Shown here: one piece after another, positions 24,553 to 34,122 of the stretch
Numbering within the stretch: the first letter of the stretch is position 1
Layout: each line of letters opens with the position of its first letter
NCBI GenBank assembly: GCA_965659415.1
Contig: CBFHVA010000011.1
Location: 1 to 64,000, forward strand
Source: Phaeocystidibacter sp965659415
GTDB taxonomy: Bacteria; Bacteroidota; Bacteroidia; Flavobacteriales; Schleiferiaceae
DNA: 64,000 nt
Reading direction: 5' to 3'
Position numbers and translations under genes: made by a program
The notes under the pieces: generated by a model
The model's input: only the letters and a program-made list of their open reading frames with translations
Told to the model about the DNA's origin: nothing
The model's database searches: none

Positions 24553-27054
24553 CTATTCTATTCTCAAGTAAAGTCCTGGAGGCAGACGATCGAAGTCCAC
24601 ATCTGGATTCAATTCTTCGATAACATCTTCTTCAATACCCAGTTGCTCAGCAATGCTCTCTAAGTCATCACCTCTACTCACTTGGTAGTGGGTTCTGTCG
24701 AATTCGGTGTAATCACCATCAGGAGTTACTTTAAGTACCATACCATCTACGAGACGCACACCTCTTAGTCCGCCGTTAAGACGTTTTAACTGTGCTACGC
24801 TGATACCGTACTCACGGGCAATTCGCCCAACGCTTTCTCTACCTTGGATGTAATGAAGTTCTCCTTCTACTGGCCCCGTTGGTTCTTCCGTTGTTCCTGT
24901 TTCACCTTCACCACCTCCGGCGACGGCCTGAGCAGGAACGTAATCATCGCGCAGAACCTTCATATCTGTTCTACGATTCAACTGATTGGCCTTGTCTTGA
25001 GTATCTCTAGATTGGCTTTTAATCCAAGATTCAGCAAGCTCTCTATTTGCCTCGAAGTTTGTGTTATACAAACCTGAGTATCCTTCTGGAATCACAAATG
25101 GCTCAGACTCACCCATACCAACTGGAGCAAGACGTGCTGAATCAATTCCTTTTGAAACTAGATAACTTACACATGTGTCCGCTCTTTTCTGAGAGAGCTC
25201 TTGATTAAAAGCATCTGAATTACGGTAATCCGTGTGTGAGCGCAATTCGATCACGATATTCGGATTTCGCGTGAGTATGTCATACACTGTATCGAGAGCT
25301 GCTCGAGAAGAGGAATCCAAATCCCACTTGGCTGTTTCAAAGAGTACGTTCGGGAGAACGATTGGAATCTCGATAGGATCGATCCCCACATTTACTCTCA
25401 AATTGTGAATGTAGTAGTCGCCATTCTCATCGATTACCAATTCGTGGGCCGACAACGGTACGCCTACGGTAGTGGCATTTGCTTCACCGCTGAGGAATTG
25501 TTTCTTTTCAAAGCGCAACTTGTAAACCACTCCTGGCTCAAGTTTGTCACGCTCTATGTTGTAGTAACCATCCGCATCGGTATTCACTACGATTGGAGCG
25601 TTCCCTCCTTCAAGCGTAACCGTAACTTGCGGCACTGGCGAACGATCTTTGGTGCTTGTCACCAAACCACTGATCGTATATTGAAGTGGCACGAGGTAAA
25701 CAGAATAAAGGTCATCTGCACCACGGTGGCCATCTCTTTCCTCATAATCTGAGGATACAAATCCCTTGGCCGTATCTCCTGGTTCAAATATCAAAGCAAA
25801 ATCATTTCCTGGAGAGTTAATGGGCCACATAAGGTTTTGAACTTCACCCGTTGGCATTCCATTCTCGTCCAAGGCTACTTTGTAAACATCCAGACCTCCC
25901 ATACCGTCATGGCCATTTGATGAGAAGTACAAATAACCATCGTCATGAATATAAGGATAGAGTTCATCACCATCCGTATTTACGATGCCTCCAAGATTAG
26001 TTGGCTCTTTCCAAGAACGCGTGCGGCGATCGAACGAGGTCATCCACAAGTCTTTACTTCCGTTGGTGGCACCTGGTAGGTTACCCGAGAAATAAAGGAA
26101 TTCATCGTCTGTACTCAAGGTTGGGTGGCCGACACTGTAAGAGCTATCGGTAGTGATTACTACAGGTTCAGGAGCCATCCAACTTGCACCTGCCTTTCGA
26201 GCTGTCCAAATTGCACAACCCATGTGCGCGCGGCGCACTACTTGGCAACGCGTAAAGTACATTACACTTCCTCGGCTATCGAAAGCAACAACCCCTTCGT
26301 GATCTGGAGTATTTACAATTTCTTCGTCACCATCGATTTGCACTGGAGAAGACCAATCTGAATCTCCATTGTCATTCGGGCGGCGGCGCTCCATCTCAAT
26401 ACTAAAAATGTCACCAAAATTATATGTATCAAATCCACTTTCATCTTTACCAGTGGCCTCTTCGCGCTGAGAAGTGAAGTATAGAACGTCTGTCTCTCGC
26501 CCTCTTCGGCCAGCGAATCGAGGTGCCATATCTGGCTCACGACTATTGATATCTTTTCCGAGATTCTCTACTTGATAGCGGGTTGGTGGATTATCCATCC
26601 ACTCTTGAGATCTTCTTGCACTTCTGACACCCGCCTCTCCTCTCGAGTCACCCGGAGCTTCCTCTTGAAACTGCTGATAGAGCTCAATCGCCTCCTCGTA
26701 ATCGCCTTGCATCTTCTTCATTTCAGCCTGCATCAACAAGCAAACAGGTCCGTATTCCAAACGATGAGCGCGACGGTATTGCGACTCAGCCTTTCTGTAA
26801 TCCGAAATCCAACGGTAACACTCGGCGAGCTTGAAAGCAATCTCCCCTTTTTCCTCTCGTGAGTTGGCCTCTGAATAGGCTTCTTTAAAGATCTCAGCAG
26901 CAAGTGCATACTGACGGGCAGCGTAGAGCTCATTGGCATCCGCATGCTCATCTGAAAGTTCTTCTTCCGGTTCTCCCTCTGATGTCTGAGCCATCATTGG
27001 AGTGGTAAACCACATGCATAGTGCAAGTAAGGAAGCGATTTGCGCGTATTTCAT
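24553..27054 (-). CDS. OmpA-family envelope protein with TPR, PD40 propeller and two LysM domains
   Basis: A secreted 833-residue protein; the signal peptide spans about residues 1-22 (ends MMAQ). In order: TPR-like helices (about 35-150), a PD40/WD40-like beta-propeller (about 180-450, repeated LYFSSNGHDGMGGLDVYK-type blades), a carboxypeptidase-regulatory-like domain (about 455-530), an OmpA peptidoglycan-binding domain (about 570-690, with VIELRSHTDYRNSDAFNQEL and NRRTDMKVL), then an acidic linker and two LysM motifs (about 717-765 and 780-833). The TPR-PD40-OmpA order recalls PorE, the peptidoglycan anchor of T9SS, but the terminal LysM pair is an addition. It is probably a periplasmic cell-wall anchor; assignment to T9SS is tentative. 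Confidence 0.85.
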   Translation of the reverse strand: MKYAQIASLLALCMWFTTPMMAQTSEGEPEEELSDEHADANELYAARQYALAAEIFKEAYSEANSREEKGEIAFKLAECYRWISDYRKAESQYRRAHRLEYGPVCLLMQAEMKKMQGDYEEAIELYQQFQEEAPGDSRGEAGVRSARRSQEWMDNPPTRYQVENLGKDINSREPDMAPRFAGRRGRETDVLYFTSQREEATGKDESGFDTYNFGDIFSIEMERRRPNDNGDSDWSSPVQIDGDEEIVNTPDHEGVVAFDSRGSVMYFTRCQVVRRAHMGCAIWTARKAGASWMAPEPVVITTDSSYSVGHPTLSTDDEFLYFSGNLPGATNGSKDLWMTSFDRRTRSWKEPTNLGGIVNTDGDELYPYIHDDGYLYFSSNGHDGMGGLDVYKVALDENGMPTGEVQNLMWPINSPGNDFALIFEPGDTAKGFVSSDYEERDGHRGADDLYSVYLVPLQYTISGLVTSTKDRSPVPQVTVTLEGGNAPIVVNTDADGYYNIERDKLEPGVVYKLRFEKKQFLSGEANATTVGVPLSAHELVIDENGDYYIHNLRVNVGIDPIEIPIVLPNVLFETAKWDLDSSSRAALDTVYDILTRNPNIVIELRSHTDYRNSDAFNQELSQKRADTCVSYLVSKGIDSARLAPVGMGESEPFVIPEGYSGLYNTNFEANRELAESWIKSQSRDTQDKANQLNRRTDMKVLRDDYVPAQAVAGGGEGETGTTEEPTGPVEGELHYIQGRESVGRIAREYGISVAQLKRLNGGLRGVRLVDGMVLKVTPDGDYTEFDRTHYQVSRGDDLESIAEQLGIEEDVIEELNPDVDFDRLPPGLYLRIE

Positions 27055-27114
27055 TCCGGTTTATTCAGCGTTCAATTCTGTGCGAAAGTGGCTAAAATAG
27101 CCAATTGTGGGATT

Positions 27115-27151
27115 AAAAAAAATTCCCTCGCTAGAAGCTAACGAGGGAATT
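27115..27151 (-). terminator. Terminator of glnN
   Basis: Stem AATTCCCTCG/CGAGGGAATT (27121-27130 with 27142-27151) followed on the minus strand by eight T (27124-27115 contains the run). It lies about 26 nt after the glnN stop. Confidence 0.92.
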
Positions 27152-27176
27152 AATAACATTCTTGTAATAAATGTGC

Positions 27177-29366
27177 TTATCTGGTGAAAAGCATCTCGCG
27201 GTACTTAGGTAAAGTCCACATTTCATCGTCTACCAACAACTCAAGCTTATCTGCGTGATAACGAATGGTATCCATGTGTGGTTTAACCTTATCGCAATAG
27301 GCAATTGCCATGTCGCGAGTGCTACCCAATTGGTTGGCTTCCTTTCTCGCCTTGATCATCGATTCTTTTTCAGAAATAATCATGCTGATGTGCTCTGAAA
27401 TAGACTTGATCATATCCATTTGCTCCTTTGCCATGGAATTAAACGCTTTGGCGTCGAAGACATCTTTCAGGCGCTGAACATTCTCGATGAGTGTGCTTTG
27501 ATAACGAATTGCTGTTGGAATAACGTGGTTTCCTGCAATATCGCCTAGCACACGAGATTCAATCTGGATGCGCTTTTGGTACTCTTCAAGAAGGATTTCG
27601 TGACGTGCTTCGATTTCAACTTTGTTCAACACATCGTTCTCCTCGAAGATCTTAATGGCCTTATCGGTCACCATGAAGTCAAGGGAACGTGGGGTGTCTC
27701 TCACGTTATTCAAACCACGCTTCTCTGCTTCCTTAACCCACTCATCTCCATAACCATCTCCTTCAAAACGAATGCGTTTCGAAGCTTTGATGTAGTCTTT
27801 AAGTACGTTGAAGATGGCATCATCCTTCTTCAGACCTTTCTTGATCAAGGCGTCAACTTCAGACTTAAAATCTTTTAATTGCTGCGCCATGATGGTATTC
27901 AATACCGTCATTGGTTGTGAGCAGTTTTGCTGAGAACCTACGGCACGAAGCTCAAACTTATTACCTGTAAAGGCAAAAGGAGATGTGCGGTTACGATCGG
28001 TGTTGTCCAAGAGAACGTCAGGAATCTTGCCTACAACGTTCAACTTCAAATCAGTTTTAGCCTGTGGAGATAGTTTACCTGACTCCAACTGCTCAAGTTC
28101 GTTGAGTACTCCAGAAAGCTGCTCACCAATAAATACAGAAATGATAGCCGGTGGTGCTTCATTGGCTCCCAATCGGTGGTCATTACCCGCAGATGCGATA
28201 GACGAACGCAATAGATCATCGTGATCATGAACCGCCTTGATCGCATTGATGAAGAAGGTCAAGAATTGCAAGTTGCTCTTTGGTGTCTTGCCCGGCTGAA
28301 GAAGATTAACACCTGTATCTGTGGCCAACGACCAGTTGTTGTGTTTACCTGAACCGTTAATGTCGGCAAATGGCTTCTCGTGAAGAAGAACACGGAAGTT
28401 ATGACGACGAGCCACCTTCTCCATGATGTCCATAAACAAGGAGTTGTGATCCACAGCTACATTCGCCTCCTCAAAAATCGGAGCGAATTCGTATTGGCTC
28501 GGCGCTACCTCGTTGTGACGTGTTTTAATTGGAATACCTAAGCGGAGTGCTTCGAATTCAATCTCCTGCATGCATTGAATAACGCGCTCAGGAATCGATC
28601 CGAAATAGTGATCATCGAGCTGTTGCCCTTTAGCTGGACCGTGCCCGAGAAGAGTTCTACCCGCAAGAGTAAGGTCGGGACGTCCGTTGTACAACGCGCT
28701 ATCTACCAAGAAGTATTCCTGCTCCCATCCCAAGGTTGCGTTTACCTTCTTGACGTTCTTATCGAAGTACTGGGCCACATCAGTCGCTGCATGATCTACA
28801 GCTTGAAGAGCCCTCAGTAATGGAGTCTTATAATCAAGCGCTTCGCCTGTATATGAAACAAAAATGGTAGGAATACAAAGTGTAGTTCCAATTACAAATG
28901 CAGGGGAAGTTGGATCCCAAGCGGTATATCCTCGTGCTTCAAAAGTGTTGCGAATTCCGCCGTTTGGAAAGCTAGATGCATCAGGCTCTTGCTGAACGAG
29001 CATCGTACCGCTAAACTTCTCAATAGCATCACCATCTTCCGTTGGCTCAAAGAATGAATCGTGCTTTTCAGCCGTTCCTCCGGTAAGTGGCTGAAACCAG
29101 TGCGTGTAGTGAGTGGCTCCTTTACTAACGGCCCAGGCCTTCATTCCCGCAGCAACCTGATCGGCTACCTCACGGTCGATTTTAGTACCGAAATCGATTG
29201 CATTTCGAACACTCTTATACGCCTCTTTGGTCATATAAGCGCGCATCGATTTATCATTAAATACATGCGAGGCAAAGTAGTCACTCACTCTATCGTGCTC
29301 TGGAGAAAAATGAACTGGTTTGCGGTTTAGAGTCTCTTCGAGACAAAAAAATCGGATGGAAGCCAT
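27177..29366 (-). CDS. glnN: Glutamine synthetase type III
   Basis: ATP-dependent glutamine synthesis from glutamate and ammonium. At 729 residues it has the length of the GSIII class, common in Bacteroidota and cyanobacteria. Hallmarks include the opening with ETLNRKPVHF, LCIPTIFVSYTGEALDYKTP, the catalytic block LGWEQEYFLVD and the glutamate-binding SGKHNNWS. The C-terminal ~170 residues are the GSIII-specific helical extension. A TAnnTTTG element lies about 25 nt upstream. No ammonium transporter or PII gene is adjacent. Confidence 0.98.
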   Translation of the reverse strand: MASIRFFCLEETLNRKPVHFSPEHDRVSDYFASHVFNDKSMRAYMTKEAYKSVRNAIDFGTKIDREVADQVAAGMKAWAVSKGATHYTHWFQPLTGGTAEKHDSFFEPTEDGDAIEKFSGTMLVQQEPDASSFPNGGIRNTFEARGYTAWDPTSPAFVIGTTLCIPTIFVSYTGEALDYKTPLLRALQAVDHAATDVAQYFDKNVKKVNATLGWEQEYFLVDSALYNGRPDLTLAGRTLLGHGPAKGQQLDDHYFGSIPERVIQCMQEIEFEALRLGIPIKTRHNEVAPSQYEFAPIFEEANVAVDHNSLFMDIMEKVARRHNFRVLLHEKPFADINGSGKHNNWSLATDTGVNLLQPGKTPKSNLQFLTFFINAIKAVHDHDDLLRSSIASAGNDHRLGANEAPPAIISVFIGEQLSGVLNELEQLESGKLSPQAKTDLKLNVVGKIPDVLLDNTDRNRTSPFAFTGNKFELRAVGSQQNCSQPMTVLNTIMAQQLKDFKSEVDALIKKGLKKDDAIFNVLKDYIKASKRIRFEGDGYGDEWVKEAEKRGLNNVRDTPRSLDFMVTDKAIKIFEENDVLNKVEIEARHEILLEEYQKRIQIESRVLGDIAGNHVIPTAIRYQSTLIENVQRLKDVFDAKAFNSMAKEQMDMIKSISEHISMIISEKESMIKARKEANQLGSTRDMAIAYCDKVKPHMDTIRYHADKLELLVDDEMWTLPKYREMLFTR

Positions 29367-29397
29367 AGCAAATCCTATTAAGTTGGTTTTACGACGG

Positions 29398-29405
29398 CAA
29401 ATATA
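29398..29405 (-). promoter_or_regulatory. Possible -7 element for glnN
   Basis: TATATTTG on the minus strand matches TAnnTTTG and would start a transcript about 25 nt before the ATG. No TTG is found at the expected upstream distance, so the call is weak. Confidence 0.35.
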
Positions 29406-29517
29406 ATTCAGAAATAGGGGGTGTGTAACTAAATAACATCATTTTTTTGTCAACACACTGTGAACAGCAGGGGGGTAATTCTGAAAAAATAACCTTTTTA
29501 TTAGCAATTATACCCAT

Positions 29518-30465
29518 TTACATAGGGTACATTACCAGAATAATAATATAGGCAATGTAAATGCCCAGCATTAGAAATCCCTCAACTCTTCCCAGGTGAT
29601 TCTTCCTAAATAACATCATCAGTGGATACAGGAGTAATGAAAGCCCCAGCATCCAATACATATCAAAAGAAAGAGTTGCCTTGCTTTGAACAGGTATTTC
29701 GGTGATAATGGCGCTGAATCCCAATACGGAGAGAATATTGAAGATGTTGGATCCTATTACATTTCCAATTGCAATCTCTCGCTCCCCTCGAAATGCGGCC
29801 ACCATAGAAGCAGCCAGTTCAGGTAAACTCGTACCAAACGCGACGATGGTCAACGATACGATTCGCTCTTCCACCCCAGCATCTAATGCCATGCGAACCG
29901 CTCCAACAACTAAAAACTGGGCGCCGTAGCGTAGAACCAATACCGATCCGACCAAGAGCAGGACCAATATCCAGGTCTTCTTTTTTACCACTCCTTCCGG
30001 AATCTCCGAAGTAAAATCTTGTTGGCTTCTATTCTCTCGAACTTTATAAATCAGATATCCAATTAGGGTAAAAACTAAAAGGGCACCTTCTACAGATGAT
30101 AAATTTCTATCGAGAATAAAAAACCACAACAATACGGATGCAGCAATCATAGCTAGCCAATCCTTTCGATACGCTTTCCATGTAACGGGTATGGCAAAGG
30201 CCAAGGCAACCGAACCGAGAATAAGTCCAACGTTAGCAATATTCGAACCCACCACATTACCGATGGCAATATCAGCATGGCCATTCATGCTGGCTTGAAT
30301 ACTCACAATGAGTTCTGGGGCGCTGGTTGCAAAACTCACGATAGTGAGTCCAACTATTAGCGGAGTGATCTTCATCTTAAGCGCAAGACCTGAAGCTCCC
30401 CTTACAAGTAGCTCACCTCCAACAAGGAGCATTCCTAAACCCAGTAAAATCCAGAGAATTGGCAT
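29518..30465 (-). CDS. Calcium/sodium antiporter (CaCA family, YrbG-like)
   Basis: Inner-membrane cation exchanger of 315 residues with about ten membrane segments. The two inverted alpha-repeats of the CaCA superfamily are plain: FATSAPELIVS followed by AIGNVVGSNIANVGLI in the first half, and FGTSLPELAASM followed by AIGNVIGSNIFNILSV in the second. The glutamates in the PEL motifs bind the cation. It lies directly downstream of the TatA-like gene, with no gap. Ion specificity is inferred from the family. Confidence 0.94.
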   Translation of the reverse strand: MPILWILLGLGMLLVGGELLVRGASGLALKMKITPLIVGLTIVSFATSAPELIVSIQASMNGHADIAIGNVVGSNIANVGLILGSVALAFAIPVTWKAYRKDWLAMIAASVLLWFFILDRNLSSVEGALLVFTLIGYLIYKVRENRSQQDFTSEIPEGVVKKKTWILVLLLVGSVLVLRYGAQFLVVGAVRMALDAGVEERIVSLTIVAFGTSLPELAASMVAAFRGEREIAIGNVIGSNIFNILSVLGFSAIITEIPVQSKATLSFDMYWMLGLSLLLYPLMMLFRKNHLGRVEGFLMLGIYIAYIIILVMYPM

Positions 30466-30738
30466 TTAAAACCGTGTTGAGCGCTTTACTGAATCCTTTA
30501 AATCATCAATGACCTTTTTACCTTCGGTTAAACCTTCTTTCGCTTCGCGGATATCGTCATTCGATTCAGCGCTATCATTGATTTCCTGTTTCAACTCGTT
30601 GGTAGCATTGCGCACGTACTTAATCCCCTGACCTAGACCTCTGGCCAATTCAGGTATCCTTTTCGCACCGAAGAAAACTACGGCTATGAGCAGGATGATG
30701 AATATCTCTTGTGCGCTAATGAACAGGAAGAACCCCAT
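30466..30738 (-). CDS. tatA: Twin-arginine translocase subunit, TatA/TatE family
   Basis: A 90-residue single-span protein: hydrophobic segment at residues about 9-25 (IFIILLIAVVFFGAKRIPEL), then the FGAKRIPELARGLG amphipathic helix and a charged tail. TatA forms the pore for folded proteins with twin-arginine signals. A TatC gene is not in this window. It ends exactly where the antiporter begins. Confidence 0.87.
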   Translation of the reverse strand: MGFFLFISAQEIFIILLIAVVFFGAKRIPELARGLGQGIKYVRNATNELKQEINDSAESNDDIREAKEGLTEGKKVIDDLKDSVKRSTRF

Positions 30739-30758
30739 GTGCTAATTCAATTGAATCA

Positions 30759-30766
30759 CAAAAGTA
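30759..30766 (-). promoter_or_regulatory. Possible -7 element for tatA
   Basis: TACTTTTG on the minus strand fits TAnnTTTG; the start would lie about 14 nt before the ATG. No clear TTG upstream. The near-palindrome AGGTGAACTCACCT (30781-30794) lies where a -33 region would fall and could be an operator. Confidence 0.35.
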
Positions 30767-30794
30767 CTAATCTTTAGTGGAGGTGAACTCACCT

Positions 30795-30825
30795 AAAAAC
30801 AAGAAAGGCCACTCATTGAGCGGCC
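30795..30825 (-). terminator. Terminator of secDF
   Basis: An 8-bp stem (30807-30814 with 30818-30825, one G-T pair) with loop ATT, followed on the minus strand by TTTCTTGTTTTT. It lies 26 nt after the secDF stop. Confidence 0.82.
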
Positions 30826-30851
30826 CTTCCCTATATATCTGAAGAAGTGAT

Positions 30852-33800
30852 TTACTTCTTATCTTCTCCTTTATCCTTAGTGGCGTCAAACAAGGTTGGA
30901 GTAGCCACGAATAGTGAGGAGTACGTTCCCACTACCACACCTACCGTGATGGCGAAGATGAATCCACGAATAGATTCTCCACCGAAGAATAGGATGATTA
31001 ATAATACAATCAATGTAGTCATGGAAGTATTCAACGTACGGCTCAATGTTCCATTCATTGCGCCATCCAAGATGGATCCAAATGAACGCTTCTTATGGTA
31101 GTGCTGGAAGTATTCACGAACACGGTCGAATACAACCACCGTGTCGTTCAATGAATAACCAATTACCGTAAGGATGGCAGCCACAAAAGCTTGATCAACT
31201 TCCAATTGGAAAGGTAGGATTCCATCGAAAATGGAGAAGATACCGAATACAATTACCACGTCGTGTACAATTGCTGCAATCGCTCCAAGAGAGTATTGCC
31301 ACTTGCTGAATCGAATCAAAATGTACAAGAAGATGGCCAATAGTGAAACGATGATTGCCAAAACAGCGTTGGTTCCAATATCGTCTGCAATGGTAGGTCC
31401 CACCTGACGGCTAGCTACCAAACCGATGGCTGCTTCATCGCCCTGTGACAAGAAAGCGTCTTGGTCAATTTCTCCAGCGAAGAATCCTTTTACCCCTTCG
31501 AAAAGTTGCTTTTGAATCGCCTCGTCAATTTCCGCACCTGTTTCATTCACACGATACTTCGTAGTGATAACAACCTGAGAAGCATCACCCACCGTTTTCA
31601 CGATTGGAGCAAATGATTCACCTGCTTCATTCACAAACTGAGCACCTACAGCTGTACTGATTTCAGAAACATCCACAGGTTGATCAAAGCGCACAGTGTA
31701 TGAACGACCACCTACGAAGTCAACCCCTTGGTTCAAACCTTTGGTAGATAGAGAAATAATTGAAACCAAAATCAACACACCGCTGATGATATAGGCTGTT
31801 TTGCGCTTGGCGATGAAGCCTACGTTTGCATTCTTCAAAATTCCCTGAGAGAACTTAGTAGAGAACGAAATGGTCTCCTTTCGAGCCAATCTCCATTCGT
31901 ATACCAAGCGTGTAATAAAGATGGCACTGAACACAGAGAATACGATACCAATCATCAATGTATTCGCGAATCCACGGATTGGTCCGGTTCCGAATACATA
32001 CAACGCAATGGCAGTAAGGAGTGTAGTCAAGTTCGCATCAATAATGGCACTGTATGAATACTTGTAACCATCACGGATTGCCAAACGCAAGTCTTTTCCA
32101 TTGCCAATTTCCTCTCGAATACGTTCATAGATAATCACGTTGGCATCCACTGCCATACCAATGGTAAGAACGATACCCGCCATACCTGGAAGTGTAAGAA
32201 CAATTCCTTGTGCTGCGATAAATCCGAAGATGAACAACATGTTTACCAACAAGCTAATATCAGCAACAATCCCTGCAAAGTTGTAATAGAGAATCATGTA
32301 AACCATTACTACAACGAGGGCAATCAAGAATGAGTAAAGTGAAGCGGAAATAGCTTCAGCACCCAAAGTTGGACCTACGATATCGCTCTGAACGATCTTA
32401 GTTGGAACAGGAAGCTTACCAGCGCGAAGCTTGGTGGCCAAATCTTCAGCCTCTTCAAAAGTGAACTGACCTTCAATAGACGTACGTCCACCTGTAATGG
32501 ATTGCTCTACACTTGGTGCAGAATAAACCACGTTATCGAGTGCAATGGCGATGTAACCACGTTGTTGGTCGCCACCTCGCGGACCGTTCGCACGGTAAGG
32601 AGATCCTTCCACATCAAATGGATCAGGTGTATTGGCTAGACGCTCCGTCAAGCGAGCCCAAGCGTTGGCACCTACACCGTCCATGGTAACAGACACATAA
32701 GCTTGACCCACTTCGTTGTAGTCGCCTCTTGCATCCACAATAACCTCACCCGTCAATTCGGCGGTGTTATCGCGGTTACCAGCAAGGGCATATAAGGTCG
32801 TGAAGTTGCTGAGCTCGTCAACCTTTCCAAAGGTCCACTTCACATAGCGAAGGTTACCTGGGAGCATGGATCGAATTTGCGGCATGCGCAAGTACTCCAT
32901 GAGCTTAGCGGTATCCCTAATATTTACAAAACCAACACGAGGACCGTTTCTCGGTCCGTTTTGGTCGTAGTTCAATTGGATGAGGTCGAAAATCGGGTTG
33001 AAACGAGTGATTGCGCTGTCTGCAGCAGCAGTTGCGGAGGAATCAGCTTCTTCACTCACTTCTGAAGTATCGCCTTCTTCGTCATCGATACCTACGAATT
33101 GATCGGCATCAAATGCATTCTCACTTGAAGTCTCTTCACCTTGTTCCGCATCAATCGCCTCTTGAATTTCTTCAGGCACCTCTACAATGTCGCGCAAACG
33201 CGTATTTGCTTGGTCCAAATAACCAATAACATCGATCATTTGGTAGGCTTGCCAGAACTCAAGTTCAGCTGTTGAGGAAAGAATGCTCTTTGCTCGATCA
33301 GGATCTTTCACACCTGGCAATTCAACCAAGATTCTACCTGTTCCTTCGAGCTGCTGCACGTTAGGTTGTAAAATTCCAAATTGGTCGATACGAGCCTTAA
33401 GTACTGTGTATACATTGTCAACAGCCTCCGTAACATCTTGGCGGATCAACTCTTTAACCTGCGCTGTTTCGGCATTGAATCCAGCTCTTTCGGTGATCGA
33501 TTGGGTACCAAAGAGTGCAGGATCTGTGTATGAACGATTTTCTCCTTGCTCACCGATTAGGCGATCGAGCTCCTCAAAGAACAAATCAATGTAGGCATCC
33601 TGGCTGTTGTTTACAGCACTGTCGGCATGAGCCAAAGCTCTGCGGAACATGATATCCTCACTGTTATCAGTTAAAGAAAGAAGGATGTCTCGAACAGAAA
33701 CTTCCAAAATTACGTTCATACCTCCACGGAGGTCAAGACCTAGATTGATCTCACGAGATTTTACTTCTGAATATGTATATGTCAATGATTCGAGCCCGAG

Positions 33801-33980
33801 GCTGAATACATCTTCATTCAACATAGAATCCAGATAGGCTTGTCTGCGGTCTTGATCGCCATTTGAAATTTGAGTCGCGTCGGATTCTACTCCATTCGAC
33901 ACAAAAGTGAATGATAACGACCAAATGCACACAAGCGCAAATACAATCGCGAATAAGCGGATTACGCCTTTATTCTGCAT
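30852..33980 (-). CDS. secDF: Protein translocase subunit SecDF (fused SecD-SecF)
   Basis: Proton-driven assistant of the Sec channel, 1042 residues, with SecD and SecF in one chain as in most Bacteroidota. SecD begins with one membrane segment (residues about 8-26) and carries the LGLDLRGGMNVILEV motif (residues 79-93), then a large periplasmic domain with an acidic low-complexity insert (about residues 267-322), then the membrane half with GMAVDANVIIYERIREE. SecF follows with VDFVGGRSYTVRF and IGYSLNDTVVVFDRVRE. A promoter lies about 40 nt upstream. It would support export of the many secreted proteins encoded nearby. Confidence 0.97.
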   Translation of the reverse strand: MQNKGVIRLFAIVFALVCIWSLSFTFVSNGVESDATQISNGDQDRRQAYLDSMLNEDVFSLGLESLTYTYSEVKSREINLGLDLRGGMNVILEVSVRDILLSLTDNSEDIMFRRALAHADSAVNNSQDAYIDLFFEELDRLIGEQGENRSYTDPALFGTQSITERAGFNAETAQVKELIRQDVTEAVDNVYTVLKARIDQFGILQPNVQQLEGTGRILVELPGVKDPDRAKSILSSTAELEFWQAYQMIDVIGYLDQANTRLRDIVEVPEEIQEAIDAEQGEETSSENAFDADQFVGIDDEEGDTSEVSEEADSSATAAADSAITRFNPIFDLIQLNYDQNGPRNGPRVGFVNIRDTAKLMEYLRMPQIRSMLPGNLRYVKWTFGKVDELSNFTTLYALAGNRDNTAELTGEVIVDARGDYNEVGQAYVSVTMDGVGANAWARLTERLANTPDPFDVEGSPYRANGPRGGDQQRGYIAIALDNVVYSAPSVEQSITGGRTSIEGQFTFEEAEDLATKLRAGKLPVPTKIVQSDIVGPTLGAEAISASLYSFLIALVVVMVYMILYYNFAGIVADISLLVNMLFIFGFIAAQGIVLTLPGMAGIVLTIGMAVDANVIIYERIREEIGNGKDLRLAIRDGYKYSYSAIIDANLTTLLTAIALYVFGTGPIRGFANTLMIGIVFSVFSAIFITRLVYEWRLARKETISFSTKFSQGILKNANVGFIAKRKTAYIISGVLILVSIISLSTKGLNQGVDFVGGRSYTVRFDQPVDVSEISTAVGAQFVNEAGESFAPIVKTVGDASQVVITTKYRVNETGAEIDEAIQKQLFEGVKGFFAGEIDQDAFLSQGDEAAIGLVASRQVGPTIADDIGTNAVLAIIVSLLAIFLYILIRFSKWQYSLGAIAAIVHDVVIVFGIFSIFDGILPFQLEVDQAFVAAILTVIGYSLNDTVVVFDRVREYFQHYHKKRSFGSILDGAMNGTLSRTLNTSMTTLIVLLIILFFGGESIRGFIFAITVGVVVGTYSSLFVATPTLFDATKDKGEDKK

Positions 33981-34018
33981 GGTTGCGTCTTTTTTGCAAA
34001 GGGTTTTTCAATAACGCG

Positions 34019-34051
34019 CAAATATATACAACTTCAGTTCATAAATCACAA
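34019..34051 (-). promoter_or_regulatory. Promoter of secDF
   Basis: On the minus strand TTG (34051-34049) is followed after 22 nt by TATATTTG (34026-34019), giving a leader of about 30 nt. Confidence 0.68.
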
Positions 34052-34073
34052 TTTCCGTTAACTCATTGAACCC

Positions 34074-34102
34074 TTGAAAAAATGGGCAATTTCGTACCTT
34101 CC
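34074..34102 (+). promoter_or_regulatory. Possible promoter of the FG-GAP protein gene
   Basis: TTG (34074-34076), 18 nt, then TACCTTCC (34095-34102), two bases off TAnnTTTG. The start codon lies 20 nt downstream. Back to back with the secDF promoter. Confidence 0.4.
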
Positions 34103-34122
34103 AACTCTTGAAAACTTTACAC

